Assembly: GCF_014647675.1 (NCBI RefSeq)
Contig: NZ_BMPQ01000013.1
Span: forward strand, 34,218-69,772
Source: Streptomyces flaveus
GTDB lineage: Bacteria > Actinomycetota > Actinomycetes > Streptomycetales > Streptomycetaceae
Length of the DNA stretch: 35,555 nucleotides
Direction: 5' to 3'
Shown piece by piece: positions 14,323 to 21,843 of the stretch. A program made the position numbers and the translations under genes. The notes beneath the pieces were generated by a model that did no database searches, was not told where the DNA came from, and worked only from the letters and a program-made list of their open reading frames with translations. Positions within the stretch are counted from its first letter, which is position 1. The number at the start of each line of letters is the position of its first letter.

Positions 14323-15480
14323 TCACCGCCGTGCCGTAACCGTCCCCTCCACCGCGAACAGCTGCTCCTCCACGTGATCGAGAGCGAGCCGCAACGCCCC
14401 CATCACCACAGCCGCCTCGCCCAGGACCGAAAGCGCCACCCGAGGCGGTCGCAGACAGTAGCGCGACAACTCCTCGCGCAGCGGCTCCAGTACGCCGTCG
14501 ATCCCCGCCGCCCAACCGCCGACCACGACAAGCTCCGGGTCAAGGGCCAGCACGAGCGCCGCCACATCGTGCACCAGGCGCTGGATGAAGCGGTCGACGG
14601 CCGCCCGGGCCCGCTGGTCGCCCTCACGCGCCTGCGCGAAGACCTCCGCGACCGCCTGTTCGTCGAGCGGATGCAGCGGCTCGTCAGTCGTGGACAGCAG
14701 TGTCTCCGGAGTCGCCTCACGGCCCAGCAGATGCAGCGCGCCGATCTCGCCGGCCGCGCCCCCATAGCCCCGGTGCAGCCGCCCGCCGATCAGCGACCCG
14801 GCGCCCGGACTCAGCCCGGCCAGCACGAACACCATGTCGTCGGAGTCGATGGCCGCGCCCTTCCAGTGCTCGGCGACCGCGCACGCGTTGGCGTCGTTCT
14901 CCACGAGCACCGGGCACTTGAAGGAGCGCCGCAGCCTCTCGCCCAGGTCCAGGCCCGTCCACTCCGGCAGCGCCGCGCCCAGGCGCACGGTGCCGTCGGC
15001 CTTGACGATGCCGGGTGTGGCCACGCCGACGGCGCGCAGAGAGCCGCGCGCGACTCCGGCCTGGCGCAGCAGTTCGGCGACGGCGGTACGCAGCCGCTCG
15101 AGCCGTTCGTCCGCCGACGCCGTCTCGCAGACGTCCTTGGCGATCGTGCCCAGGACCCGGCCGTCCAGGTCCGCGAGGAGCGCGGCCACGCGGTGCGAGC
15201 CGATCTCAAGGCCCAGCAGATGCCCCGCCTCCGCCCGGAACCGGTACCGCCGCGCGGGCCGCCCCTGGCGCCGCGCGGCGCCCTCCTCGGCCGCGGCCTC
15301 GACGACGAGTCCGCCTGCGACGAGCCCCTCGACGACGCCCTCGACGGTGGGCCGGGACAGCCCGGTCACCCGGGTGATCTCGGTGAGAGTCGCGAAGTCC
15401 GTGGCCCGCAGCGCGTGCAGCACCACCGCGGAGTTGATCCTCCGCAGCAGAGAGGGATCCCCGCCGGTCAGCTGCCCCAA
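14323..15480 (-). CDS. ROK-family transcriptional regulator
   Basis: About 385 aa from TTG 15480, chosen because GGGAGG lies about 7 nt upstream and the family starts near 'GQLTGGDPSLLRRINS'; GTG 15555 is the alternative. A winged HTH at about 12-65 (LTEITRVTGLSRPTVEGVVEGL) precedes the ROK domain. GLEIGSHRVAALLADLDG is the phosphate-1 loop. GVATPGIV, ENDANACAVAEHW and GAAGEIGALHL are ROK motifs. The Cys-rich zinc site (CxCGxxGCxE) of most ROK proteins is missing after GEIGALHL. ROK repressors control sugar use genes; no such operon is adjacent. Confidence 0.87.
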   Translation of the reverse strand: MGQLTGGDPSLLRRINSAVVLHALRATDFATLTEITRVTGLSRPTVEGVVEGLVAGGLVVEAAAEEGAARRQGRPARRYRFRAEAGHLLGLEIGSHRVAALLADLDGRVLGTIAKDVCETASADERLERLRTAVAELLRQAGVARGSLRAVGVATPGIVKADGTVRLGAALPEWTGLDLGERLRRSFKCPVLVENDANACAVAEHWKGAAIDSDDMVFVLAGLSPGAGSLIGGRLHRGYGGAAGEIGALHLLGREATPETLLSTTDEPLHPLDEQAVAEVFAQAREGDQRARAAVDRFIQRLVHDVAALVLALDPELVVVGGWAAGIDGVLEPLREELSRYCLRPPRVALSVLGEAAVVMGALRLALDHVEEQLFAVEGTVTARR

Positions 15481-15579
15481 CGTACGTCCTCCCAGCTCGT
15501 GCGCGTGTTGGCCGGATCGTACTCGTCGAGCCCGGACCCGGCGAGTGCCTGACACGAGCCCCTTCCCACCGGCCCCGGA

Positions 15580-16248
15580 TCAACCGGGCGCCACGAATCC
15601 CGACTCGTACGCCGCGATCACCGCCTGCGTCCGGTCCCGCGCCCCCAACTTCGCCAGAACGGCGCTGACATGGGACTTCACCGTCTCGGTCCCGACCACC
15701 AGCCGCTCGGCGATCTCCGCGTTCGACAAGCCGCGGGTCATCAGCCGCAGTACCTCCGCCTCGCGCTCGGTCAGCGCGGCCCGCTCCAGCGCCGCCCGCG
15801 CCGCGGGATTCCCACGACCGTCACCGTCCCCGTACTCGGCGGCCAGCTGTCGCACCGACGCCGGGAACAGCAGCGACTCGCCCTCCGCGACCAGCCGCAC
15901 GGCGTGCACGATCTCCGCGGGCCGCGCTCGCTTCAGCAGGAAACCGTCGGCGCCCGCGCGCAGCGCCTCGTACACATACTCGTCGTTCTCGAAGGTCGTC
16001 ACCACGAGGATCTTCGGCGGCCGGTCGACGGTCCGCAGCACCGCTCGCGTGGCCTCGATGCCGTCCAGGAGCGGCATGCGTACGTCCATGGCGACGACGT
16101 CCGGCCGCAGCTGCCGCACCAGAGGGATCACCGCGGCACCGTCGGCCGCCTCACCGACCACCTCGATGTCGGGCTGCGCCGAGAGAATGGCACGCAGTCC
16201 CGCTCGTACGAGGGGTTCGTCGTCGACGAGCAGAACGGTGACCGGCAT
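15580..16248 (-). CDS. NarL/LuxR-type two-component response regulator
   Basis: 222 aa from ATG 16248. The receiver domain (1-118) has acidic residues D9/D10, phospho-acceptor Asp55 (VVAMDVRMP), Thr84-Thr85 and Lys106. The LuxR-type HTH occupies about 159-205 (LTEREAEVLRLMTRGLSNAEIAERLVVGTETVKSHV). The start lies 14 bp beyond the stop of the histidine kinase gene, so the two are one operon and probably coupled in translation. The likely target is the divergent ABC exporter at 17535. A TTG at 16266 is a less likely start. Confidence 0.93.
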   Translation of the reverse strand: MPVTVLLVDDEPLVRAGLRAILSAQPDIEVVGEAADGAAVIPLVRQLRPDVVAMDVRMPLLDGIEATRAVLRTVDRPPKILVVTTFENDEYVYEALRAGADGFLLKRARPAEIVHAVRLVAEGESLLFPASVRQLAAEYGDGDGRGNPAARAALERAALTEREAEVLRLMTRGLSNAEIAERLVVGTETVKSHVSAVLAKLGARDRTQAVIAAYESGFVAPG

Positions 16249-16262
16249 CCGGCCAGCGTAGA

Positions 16263-17426
16263 TCAACGCAATGGCAGCTCAGCGTGCACCTGCCAGTCGC
16301 CGTCGTCCGGGCCGGTTCGCGCACGGCCGCCGAGCAGCGCCGCGCGCTCCCGTATGCCCCGCAGGCCGCTGCCCCGGCCGGGTCCGGATATCGCAGCGGT
16401 CAGCGGATTGCGCACCTCCAGGGAGAGGGCCTGGTCCTCGACCGCGATACGGACCCGGACGGGCACGGACCCCGCGTGCCGCAGCACATTCGTGAGCGAC
16501 TCCTGGAGGATGCGATAGCCCTCGCGCGAGACCGGTCCTGGCACGGTCTCCAGGGCGCCCGTCACCTCGGCGTCGACCTTCGCCCCGGAGGTGCGGGCCG
16601 ACTCCAGGAGCCGGTCGGCCTCGGCCAGCGTCGGGCGGCGGCTAGCGGGCCGCTCCGACTCGCGCAGCACGCCCAGCACCCGCTCCAGGTCCTCAAGCGC
16701 GGCCCGGCCTGTGTCCTCGATGGCGCCCAGGGCCCGGTCGGTGAACTCCGGGTCGCCCGCCGCCCGTGCGGCACCCGCCTGCACCACCGCCACTGTCAAC
16801 GCGTGCCCGATCGAGTCGTGCAACTCGCGGGCGATGCGCGTGCGCTCCAGGAGCCGTTCGGTGCGCTCCTCCAGGGCGGCGACCCGCTCGGCCGCGGACG
16901 GTCCGAGGAGGCGCCGCGCGATGACTGTGATCAGCTCGCCGAGACCGACCACTACGGCGTAGAGCGCAATCAGCGCCAGCGGTGCGAGCAGCGCGTACGC
17001 CCAGTGGGGCTCCGAAATCGGCAGGAGCGGATTGTCGTCAGGCACATGGCCGAACGAGACTCGCGTCAGGTCCACGGCGAGGACCGGCAGCCAGACAGAG
17101 ACCCCCATCGCCACCACGCCGAGGGCCATGCGTGCCTCCAGCCACACCACCGTCCGCAGCCGGTCCCGCCACGTGGCCGACGGCGCGACCGTGATCGCCG
17201 CATCAGGGGCGCCCCGCTCGCCGGGCGTCAGCAGTAACTGTGCCTGCACACCCTCGCCCAGGCGCACGGCCGGGATCAGCCCCAGCGGAAGCAGCAACAC
17301 CGCGGGCACCCACGGCTTGGACATGTCGATGAACATCCACACGCTGACGAACAGCATGGGAACCCACAGGTGCAGCAGGCGGGTGTACGTCGTCCCCCGG
17401 ATCAGCGGGCGCAGCAGGCGGGCCAT
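16263..17426 (-). CDS. sensor histidine kinase (HisKA_3 type)
   Basis: 387 aa from ATG 17426. Four probable membrane segments lie in residues 17-170 (LLHLWVPMLFVSVWMFI, VPAVLLLPLGLIPAV, MALGVVAMGVSVWLPVLAV, YALLAPLALIALYAVVVGL). The dimerisation/phosphotransfer region follows, with His203 in RIARELHDSIGH. A HATPase_c domain has the N-box ESLTNVLRHAG and a G-box GRGSGLRGIRERAALLGG. There is no large extracellular loop, so it probably senses membrane state or a small ligand in the membrane, as do kinases that control drug or peptide exporters. It is cotranscribed with the response regulator. Sequence upstream of 17426 looks non-coding. Confidence 0.93.
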   Translation of the reverse strand: MARLLRPLIRGTTYTRLLHLWVPMLFVSVWMFIDMSKPWVPAVLLLPLGLIPAVRLGEGVQAQLLLTPGERGAPDAAITVAPSATWRDRLRTVVWLEARMALGVVAMGVSVWLPVLAVDLTRVSFGHVPDDNPLLPISEPHWAYALLAPLALIALYAVVVGLGELITVIARRLLGPSAAERVAALEERTERLLERTRIARELHDSIGHALTVAVVQAGAARAAGDPEFTDRALGAIEDTGRAALEDLERVLGVLRESERPASRRPTLAEADRLLESARTSGAKVDAEVTGALETVPGPVSREGYRILQESLTNVLRHAGSVPVRVRIAVEDQALSLEVRNPLTAAISGPGRGSGLRGIRERAALLGGRARTGPDDGDWQVHAELPLR

Positions 17427-17459
17427 TCCGTCATGGTGGCAGCCGCCACTGACAACGAG

Positions 17460-17501
17460 CCTCCCCCGAGCGAGGGAGACACCCTCCACGGGTGGGGGAG
17501 G
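17460..17501. repeat. GC-rich palindromic repeat in the kinase/ABC divergent region
   Basis: CCTCCCCC (17460-17467) pairs with GGGGGAGG (17494-17501), enclosing a second stem GAGGG (17472-17476)/CCCTC (17482-17486). The ends resemble the CCTCCCCC...GGGGGAGG repeat that also appears inside mug (19444-19483). It lies between the kinase start (17426) and the ABC ATPase start (17535), where promoters would be expected. Confidence 0.6.
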
Positions 17502-17534
17502 CCAGGACCCCGGCCCGACCGCCAGCCTTGAGCC

Positions 17535-18476
17535 ATGACCAGCATCGACGTCCAAGACCTCACCAAGGAGTACGGCAGCACGCGCGCCGTGGACCGGTTG
17601 ACCTTCCACGTCGCGCCGGGCCGGGTCACCGGTTTCCTCGGCCCCAACGGCGCCGGGAAATCAACCACAATGCGGCTCGTGCTCGGCCTGGACCGGCCGA
17701 CGTCCGGCACCGCCACCATCGGCGGCCGCCCCTACGCGACGCTCGACGAGCCACTGCGCCACGTCGGCGCCCTGCTCGACGCACAGGCCGCGCACGGCGC
17801 GCGCACCGCACGGGACCATCTGCGCGTGCTCGCCGCGAGCAACCGCCTCCCGGAGCGCCGCGCGGACGAGGTCCTGGAAGAAGCGGGGCTCGCCTCGGTC
17901 GCCCGTCGCCGCGTCAGGACGTACTCCCTCGGCATGCGCCAGCGCCTGGGCGTCGCCGCCGCGCTCCTGGGCGACCCGCCGGTGGTCCTGCTCGACGAGC
18001 CGTCGAACGGGCTCGACCCCGAAGGCATCATCTGGATCCGGGAGTTGATGCGTCGGCTCGCCCGCGAGGGCCGCACCGTGCTCGTCTCCAGCCACCTGAT
18101 GAACGAGACCGCGTCCTTCGCCGACCACCTCGTCGTCCTGGGCCGCGGCCGCCTGCTCGCCGACATGCCGATGCGGGAGTTCATCGACGCGCGCGTGCAG
18201 CCACGCGTACGCGTGCGCACCACCGAAGGTGCGGCACTTCGGGAGCTGCTCGCCCGGCACGGATACGACGCCGTGGAGGGTGCGGACGAACGGTGGATCG
18301 TGCACCATGCGCGCGTGGACGACATCGGCCGCCTCATATCGGGCACGGGAGTGCCCATCCTGGAACTCGCCGCGGAGGAGGGCACGTTGGAGCAGGCGTA
18401 CCTCGATCTGACCGCCACGGAGGCCGAGTTCGCCGCCAAGACCCCAAAGACATCGAACCAGCCACAGGAGGCCTGA
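17535..18476 (+). CDS. ABC exporter ATP-binding protein
   Basis: A 313-aa ATPase of the CcmA/DrrA-like type. Walker A GPNGAGKST is at 36-44, the signature reads YSLGMRQRLGVA, Walker B VVLLDEPSNGLDPEG and the H-loop SSHLM. A C-terminal extension of about 95 residues follows the ATPase core, as in drug/antibiotic and bacitracin-type exporters. It pairs with the permease that starts 3 nt after its stop. ATG 17535 has only a weak Shine-Dalgarno. The divergent two-component system is its probable regulator. The substrate is unknown; cell-envelope antibiotics are a reasonable guess from the arrangement. Confidence 0.93.
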   Translation: MTSIDVQDLTKEYGSTRAVDRLTFHVAPGRVTGFLGPNGAGKSTTMRLVLGLDRPTSGTATIGGRPYATLDEPLRHVGALLDAQAAHGARTARDHLRVLAASNRLPERRADEVLEEAGLASVARRRVRTYSLGMRQRLGVAAALLGDPPVVLLDEPSNGLDPEGIIWIRELMRRLAREGRTVLVSSHLMNETASFADHLVVLGRGRLLADMPMREFIDARVQPRVRVRTTEGAALRELLARHGYDAVEGADERWIVHHARVDDIGRLISGTGVPILELAAEEGTLEQAYLDLTATEAEFAAKTPKTSNQPQEA

Positions 18477-18478
18477 CC

Positions 18479-19204
18479 GTGCCGTTCGCACCCGTACTCC
18501 ACTCCGAGTGGCTCAAGATCCGTACGCTGCGATCCCTCCTCGCCGGACTGGCCGCCGTCGTAGTCGTCACCGCGGCCTTCTCCGCGATCGCCGGGCTCGA
18601 CGCCTCCTCGGACGAGGACTTCGACCCCTTGTTCTCGGCGTTCTTCGGAGTCAGCTTCGGACAGATCGCGGCGATCACGTTCGGCGCGCAGGCCGTCTCG
18701 TCGGAGTTCCAGGGCGGTGCGCTGCGGGTCTCGCTGGCCGCGGTGCCCCATCGAGGCCGGTGGTTCGCGGCGAAGGCGACGGCGATCGGCGTACCGGCCC
18801 TGGCCGTCGGGCTGGTCACCGGATTCGTGAGCCTGGCCGTGGGCAAGGCAGTCCTCGGCGACCGGGGGAGCGGGCTGAGCTGGGGCGAGGGACTGCGGGG
18901 TGTCGTCGGTTGCGGGATCTACCTCGCGCTGATGGCCCTCTTCGCGGCCGGGCTGACCGCGCTGCTGCGCAGCGGCGTCGCGACCCTGAGCATCCTGATC
19001 CCGTTCCTGCTCATCGTGTCGTTCGTCGTCGGGGGAATGTCCGGGACCGTCGCCGACTTCCTGCCCGACAAGGCGGGACAGGTGGTCCTGCACGAGACGG
19101 CGGAGGGGTTCCTCGGGCCGTGGACGGGGCTCGCGGTGACGGGGGTGTGGGCGGGGGCGGCGCTGGTGGCGGGTGCCTGGAGTGTTCGCCGCCGGGACGC
19201 TTGA
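18479..19204 (+). CDS. ABC exporter permease
   Basis: 241 aa from GTG 18479, which lies 2 nt after the ATPase stop (TGA at 18474-18476) and has AGGAGG about 10 nt upstream. The N-terminal HSEWLKIRTLRS is typical of ABC-2 permeases. About six membrane segments follow: LLAGLAAVVVVTAAFSAIAGL, FGQIAAITFGAQAVSSEF with the GGALRVSL motif, AIGVPALAVGLVTGFVSLAVG, GIYLALMALFAAGLTALL, LSILIPFLLIVSFVVGGM and TGVWAGAALVAGAWSV. It forms the membrane part of the exporter with the preceding ATPase. Confidence 0.9.
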   Translation: MPFAPVLHSEWLKIRTLRSLLAGLAAVVVVTAAFSAIAGLDASSDEDFDPLFSAFFGVSFGQIAAITFGAQAVSSEFQGGALRVSLAAVPHRGRWFAAKATAIGVPALAVGLVTGFVSLAVGKAVLGDRGSGLSWGEGLRGVVGCGIYLALMALFAAGLTALLRSGVATLSILIPFLLIVSFVVGGMSGTVADFLPDKAGQVVLHETAEGFLGPWTGLAVTGVWAGAALVAGAWSVRRRDA

Positions 19205-19299
19205 ACAGCGGCTGAGTCATGGCTGACGGGGCCACCCGATGAAGGAGCTGTCGTTCCAACTCCTCGCCATGCTCACCGAGACGGCCCCGCCGTGAACGG
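19205..19299. other. 95-bp gap between convergent ABC permease and mug genes
   Basis: CGGGGCC (19227-19233) could pair with GGCCCCG (19283-19289) across a 49-nt loop, a weak terminator candidate. An 18-codon ATG frame (19239-19295) lies inside the loop. I do not call it a gene because it has no clear ribosome-binding site. Confidence 0.3.
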
Positions 19300-19833
19300 C
19301 TAGTCCTGCGCGGCCGCCCGCAACCGCCCGAACTCCTCCGCCATCGTCTCCGCCGTCCAATGCGCGTTCAGACCACTGGGATTGGGCAGCACCCACACGC
19401 GCGTGTCACCGATCGTCCGCTCCTGTGGGCCCACTTGGGCCATGGGGGTCCCCCCGCTCGAGCGAAGCCGAGAGTGGGGGAGGTCGTCGAAGGCCGCCCG
19501 GTACGCGGTGACGCCCACCACCGCAAGCCAGCGCGGACGCAGCCGCGCCACCTTCAGGCTCAGCAGCCGCCCGCCCTCCCGGTACTCCTCCGCGGTCAGC
19601 TCGTCGGCTCGCGCGGACGCCCGCGCCACCACGTTCGTGATGCCGAGCCCGTACGAGAGCAACTCGCTCTGCTCCGAAGGCTTCAGCAGGCGAGGTGTGA
19701 AGCCGGAGAGGTACAGGACCGGCCAGAAGCGGTTGCCCGGGTGGGCGAAATGGTGGCCCGTCGCGGCCGTCATGAGGCCGGGGTTGATGCCGCAGAACAG
19801 AACACGGAGGCCGTCCGCGACGACATCCGGCAC
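19300..19833 (-). CDS. mug: Mug-type G/U mismatch-specific uracil-DNA glycosylase with repeat-derived insertion
   Basis: 177 aa from GTG 19833. The active-site motif GINPG (15-19) with Asn17, FAHPGNRFW (about 29-37) and the second motif NPSGLN (151-156) identify the Mug/TDG family, which removes uracil or thymine mispaired with G. Compared with E. coli Mug, the stretch before TIGDTRVWVLP is about 12 residues longer. The extra residues (SRLRSSGG and neighbours, about 116-131) are encoded by a palindromic Streptomyces repeat at 19444-19483. The loop may tolerate it. In-frame codons upstream of 19833 still read like family sequence (TPAELEAARDRL), so the natural start may lie up to 16 codons earlier, overlapping the purB stop. 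Confidence 0.9.
   Translation of the reverse strand: MPDVVADGLRVLFCGINPGLMTAATGHHFAHPGNRFWPVLYLSGFTPRLLKPSEQSELLSYGLGITNVVARASARADELTAEEYREGGRLLSLKVARLRPRWLAVVGVTAYRAAFDDLPHSRLRSSGGTPMAQVGPQERTIGDTRVWVLPNPSGLNAHWTAETMAEEFGRLRAAAQD
19444..19483. repeat. palindromic repeat translated inside mug
   Basis: The sequence begins GGGGGTCCCCCC and ends GAGTGGGGGAGG. CCCCCGCTC (19451-19459) pairs with GAGTGGGGG (19472-19480) with one G-T pair, around a 12-nt loop. This is a common short interspersed repeat of Streptomyces genomes, normally intergenic. Here it is in frame within the glycosylase gene. Confidence 0.8.
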
Positions 19834-19877
19834 GAGCCGGTCGCGGGCGGCCTCAAGTTCCGCGGGGGTGAAGCGGG

Positions 19878-21320
19878 TCAGAGGATCGCCCCCGGCGCGT
19901 AACCCGCCGCCTCCGGGTGCTGCTTGACGATCTCCTCGATCCGGCCGACGACCGCGGAAACCTGGCCGGCGGCGGCACCCGTGAAGGACAGCTTGTCGGC
20001 CATCAGCGCGTCGAGCCCGGGCCGGTCGAGCGGGATGCGCTCGTCCGCCGCCAGCTTGTCGAGCAGTTCGTTGCGCTCGGCGCCCTGCTCGCGCATCGCG
20101 AGAGCGGAGGCGACGGCGTTCTCCTTGATGGCCTCGTGCGCGACCTCCCGGCCGACGCCGGCGCGTACGGCACCCATCAGGACCTTCGTCGTCGCGAGGA
20201 ACGGCAGATAGCGGTCCAGCTCACGCGCGACGACCGCGGGGAAGGCGCCGAACTCGTCGAGGACGGTGAGGAACGTCTCCAGCAGTCCGTCCAGCGCGAA
20301 GAAGGCGTCGGGCAGCGCGACGCGGCGTACGACCGAGCAGGAGACGTCGCCTTCGTTCCACTGGTCGCCCGCGAGCTCGCCGGTCATCGAGGCGTAGCCG
20401 CGCAGGATCACCATCAGGCCGTTGACGCGCTCGCAGGAGCGGGTGTTCATCTTGTGCGGCATCGCCGAGGAGCCGACCTGCCCCGGCTTGAAGCCCTCGG
20501 TCACCAGCTCGTGCCCGGCCATCAGACGGATCGTCTTCGCGAGCGAGGACGGAGCCGCGGCCACCTGCACCAGGGCGGTGACGACCTCGTAGTCGAGCGA
20601 GCGCGGGTAGACCTGGCCGACGGAGGTGAAGGCCTGCGAGAAGCCGAGGTGCCCGGCGATGCGCTGCTCCAGCTCGGTGAGCTTCGCCGCGTCGCCGCCC
20701 AGCAGGTCGAGCATGTCCTGGGCCGTGCCCACCGGGCCCTTGATGCCGCGCAGCGGGTAACGGGCGAGCAGTTCCTCGACCCGGCCGTACGCGACGAGCA
20801 GCTCGTCGGCGGCGGTTGCGAAGCGCTTGCCGAGCGTGGTGGCCTGCGCGGCGACGTTGTGCGAGCGGCCCGCCATGACCAGCTCGCCGTACTCACCGGC
20901 CAGCTTCCCGAGCCGCGCCAGGACCGCCACCGTACGGTCGCGCATCAGCTCCAGCGAGAGCCGGATCTGCAGCTGCTCGACGTTCTCCGTGAGGTCACGC
21001 GAGGTCATGCCCTTGTGGACGTGCTCGTGCCCGGCGAGGTCGTTGAACTCTTCGATCCGCGCCTTCACATCGTGCCGCGTGACCTTCTCGCGCTCGGCGA
21101 TCGATGCCAGGTCGACCTGGTCGAGCACGCGCTCGTAGTCGGCGAGGGCGGCATCAGGCACCTCGATCCCGAGATCCTTCTGGGCCCGCAGTACAGCGAG
21201 CCAGAGCTGACGCTCCAGCTTCACCTTCTGCTCGGGGGACCACAGGACGGCGAGCTCGGCGGAGGCGTAGCGGCCGGCGAGGACGTTCGGGATACGGGGC
21301 TTTGCGGGCGCGGGAGTCAC
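19878..21320 (-). CDS. purB: adenylosuccinate lyase
   Basis: 480 aa from GTG 21320 (VTPAPAKPRIPNVLAGRYAS). It cleaves SAICAR and adenylosuccinate with release of fumarate, in de novo purine synthesis and AMP formation. The fumarase/aspartase signature GSSAMPHKMN is at 283-292, GMTSRDLTEN at 104-113 and GRSHNVAAQATT at 151-162, the last carrying the catalytic His154. The length and N-terminal RYAS..M/L..W motif fit actinobacterial PurB. The gene ends 45 bp before the annotated mug start on the same strand, so the two may share a transcript. The Shine-Dalgarno before GTG is weak. Confidence 0.96.
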   Translation of the reverse strand: MTPAPAKPRIPNVLAGRYASAELAVLWSPEQKVKLERQLWLAVLRAQKDLGIEVPDAALADYERVLDQVDLASIAEREKVTRHDVKARIEEFNDLAGHEHVHKGMTSRDLTENVEQLQIRLSLELMRDRTVAVLARLGKLAGEYGELVMAGRSHNVAAQATTLGKRFATAADELLVAYGRVEELLARYPLRGIKGPVGTAQDMLDLLGGDAAKLTELEQRIAGHLGFSQAFTSVGQVYPRSLDYEVVTALVQVAAAPSSLAKTIRLMAGHELVTEGFKPGQVGSSAMPHKMNTRSCERVNGLMVILRGYASMTGELAGDQWNEGDVSCSVVRRVALPDAFFALDGLLETFLTVLDEFGAFPAVVARELDRYLPFLATTKVLMGAVRAGVGREVAHEAIKENAVASALAMREQGAERNELLDKLAADERIPLDRPGLDALMADKLSFTGAAAGQVSAVVGRIEEIVKQHPEAAGYAPGAIL

Positions 21321-21402
21321 GTGGCCTGATTCTACTGGCGGTTCCCGCAGGCCAGCGTCATGGGGTTGTTCGTCGGAAGCTACAAGTGCGGTCCGAGGCC
21401 GC

Positions 21403-21741
21403 TCAGGACGCGTCGGCGAGCTCCGCCAGGATGTCGGCGTGGCACAGCTCCGGAGCGCACCAGCAGGCCAGCGTCTTGTCGCGCAGCTCGGGCACCAGGT
21501 CGAGGAGGTCGGGGCGTTCGAGGAGGTACGCCCGGTACTTGGCCATGACCTCGGCGCGCGTGCCGTCGTGCTTCTTCTTCGCGGTGTCGGGGTTGAACGG
21601 GTTGTGCAGTGGATGCTCGGGAAGGTCCCAGCCGCCCCTGGTCCAGCGGCGGCCGACGTAGACGAGGTCCGCGGGGGCGTTCTCAAGGCGGGGCCCGAAT
21701 TCCTGGATACGGCCCTTGAGGTTGATCACGGTGGTGGTCAC
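21403..21741 (-). CDS. DUF4326 domain-containing protein
   Basis: 112 aa from GTG 21741, which has GGAGG 9 nt upstream. VYVGRRW, LHNPF and the Cys/His cluster LACWCAPELCHADILAELA near the C-terminus are the marks of DUF4326, a small family found in bacteria and phages without settled function. The CWC...CH cluster could bind a metal. It lies between purB and an SGNH hydrolase on the same strand with short gaps. Domain membership is recognised from motifs; no role is proposed. Confidence 0.82.
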   Translation of the reverse strand: MTTTVINLKGRIQEFGPRLENAPADLVYVGRRWTRGGWDLPEHPLHNPFNPDTAKKKHDGTRAEVMAKYRAYLLERPDLLDLVPELRDKTLACWCAPELCHADILAELADAS

Positions 21742-21843
21742 GCGAGGCTCCCTCCGCGCTGCCGGGCGACGATTCCGATCATCCGACGCGCAGACGACCC
21801 ACGCCACCGCCCCTTCGTACGCCTACGTCCTTCCTACGTACGC

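Noticed and set aside
19239..19295. 18-codon ATG frame between the ABC permease and mug
   Set aside because: Too short to support, with no clear Shine-Dalgarno; it lies in the loop of a weak possible terminator.
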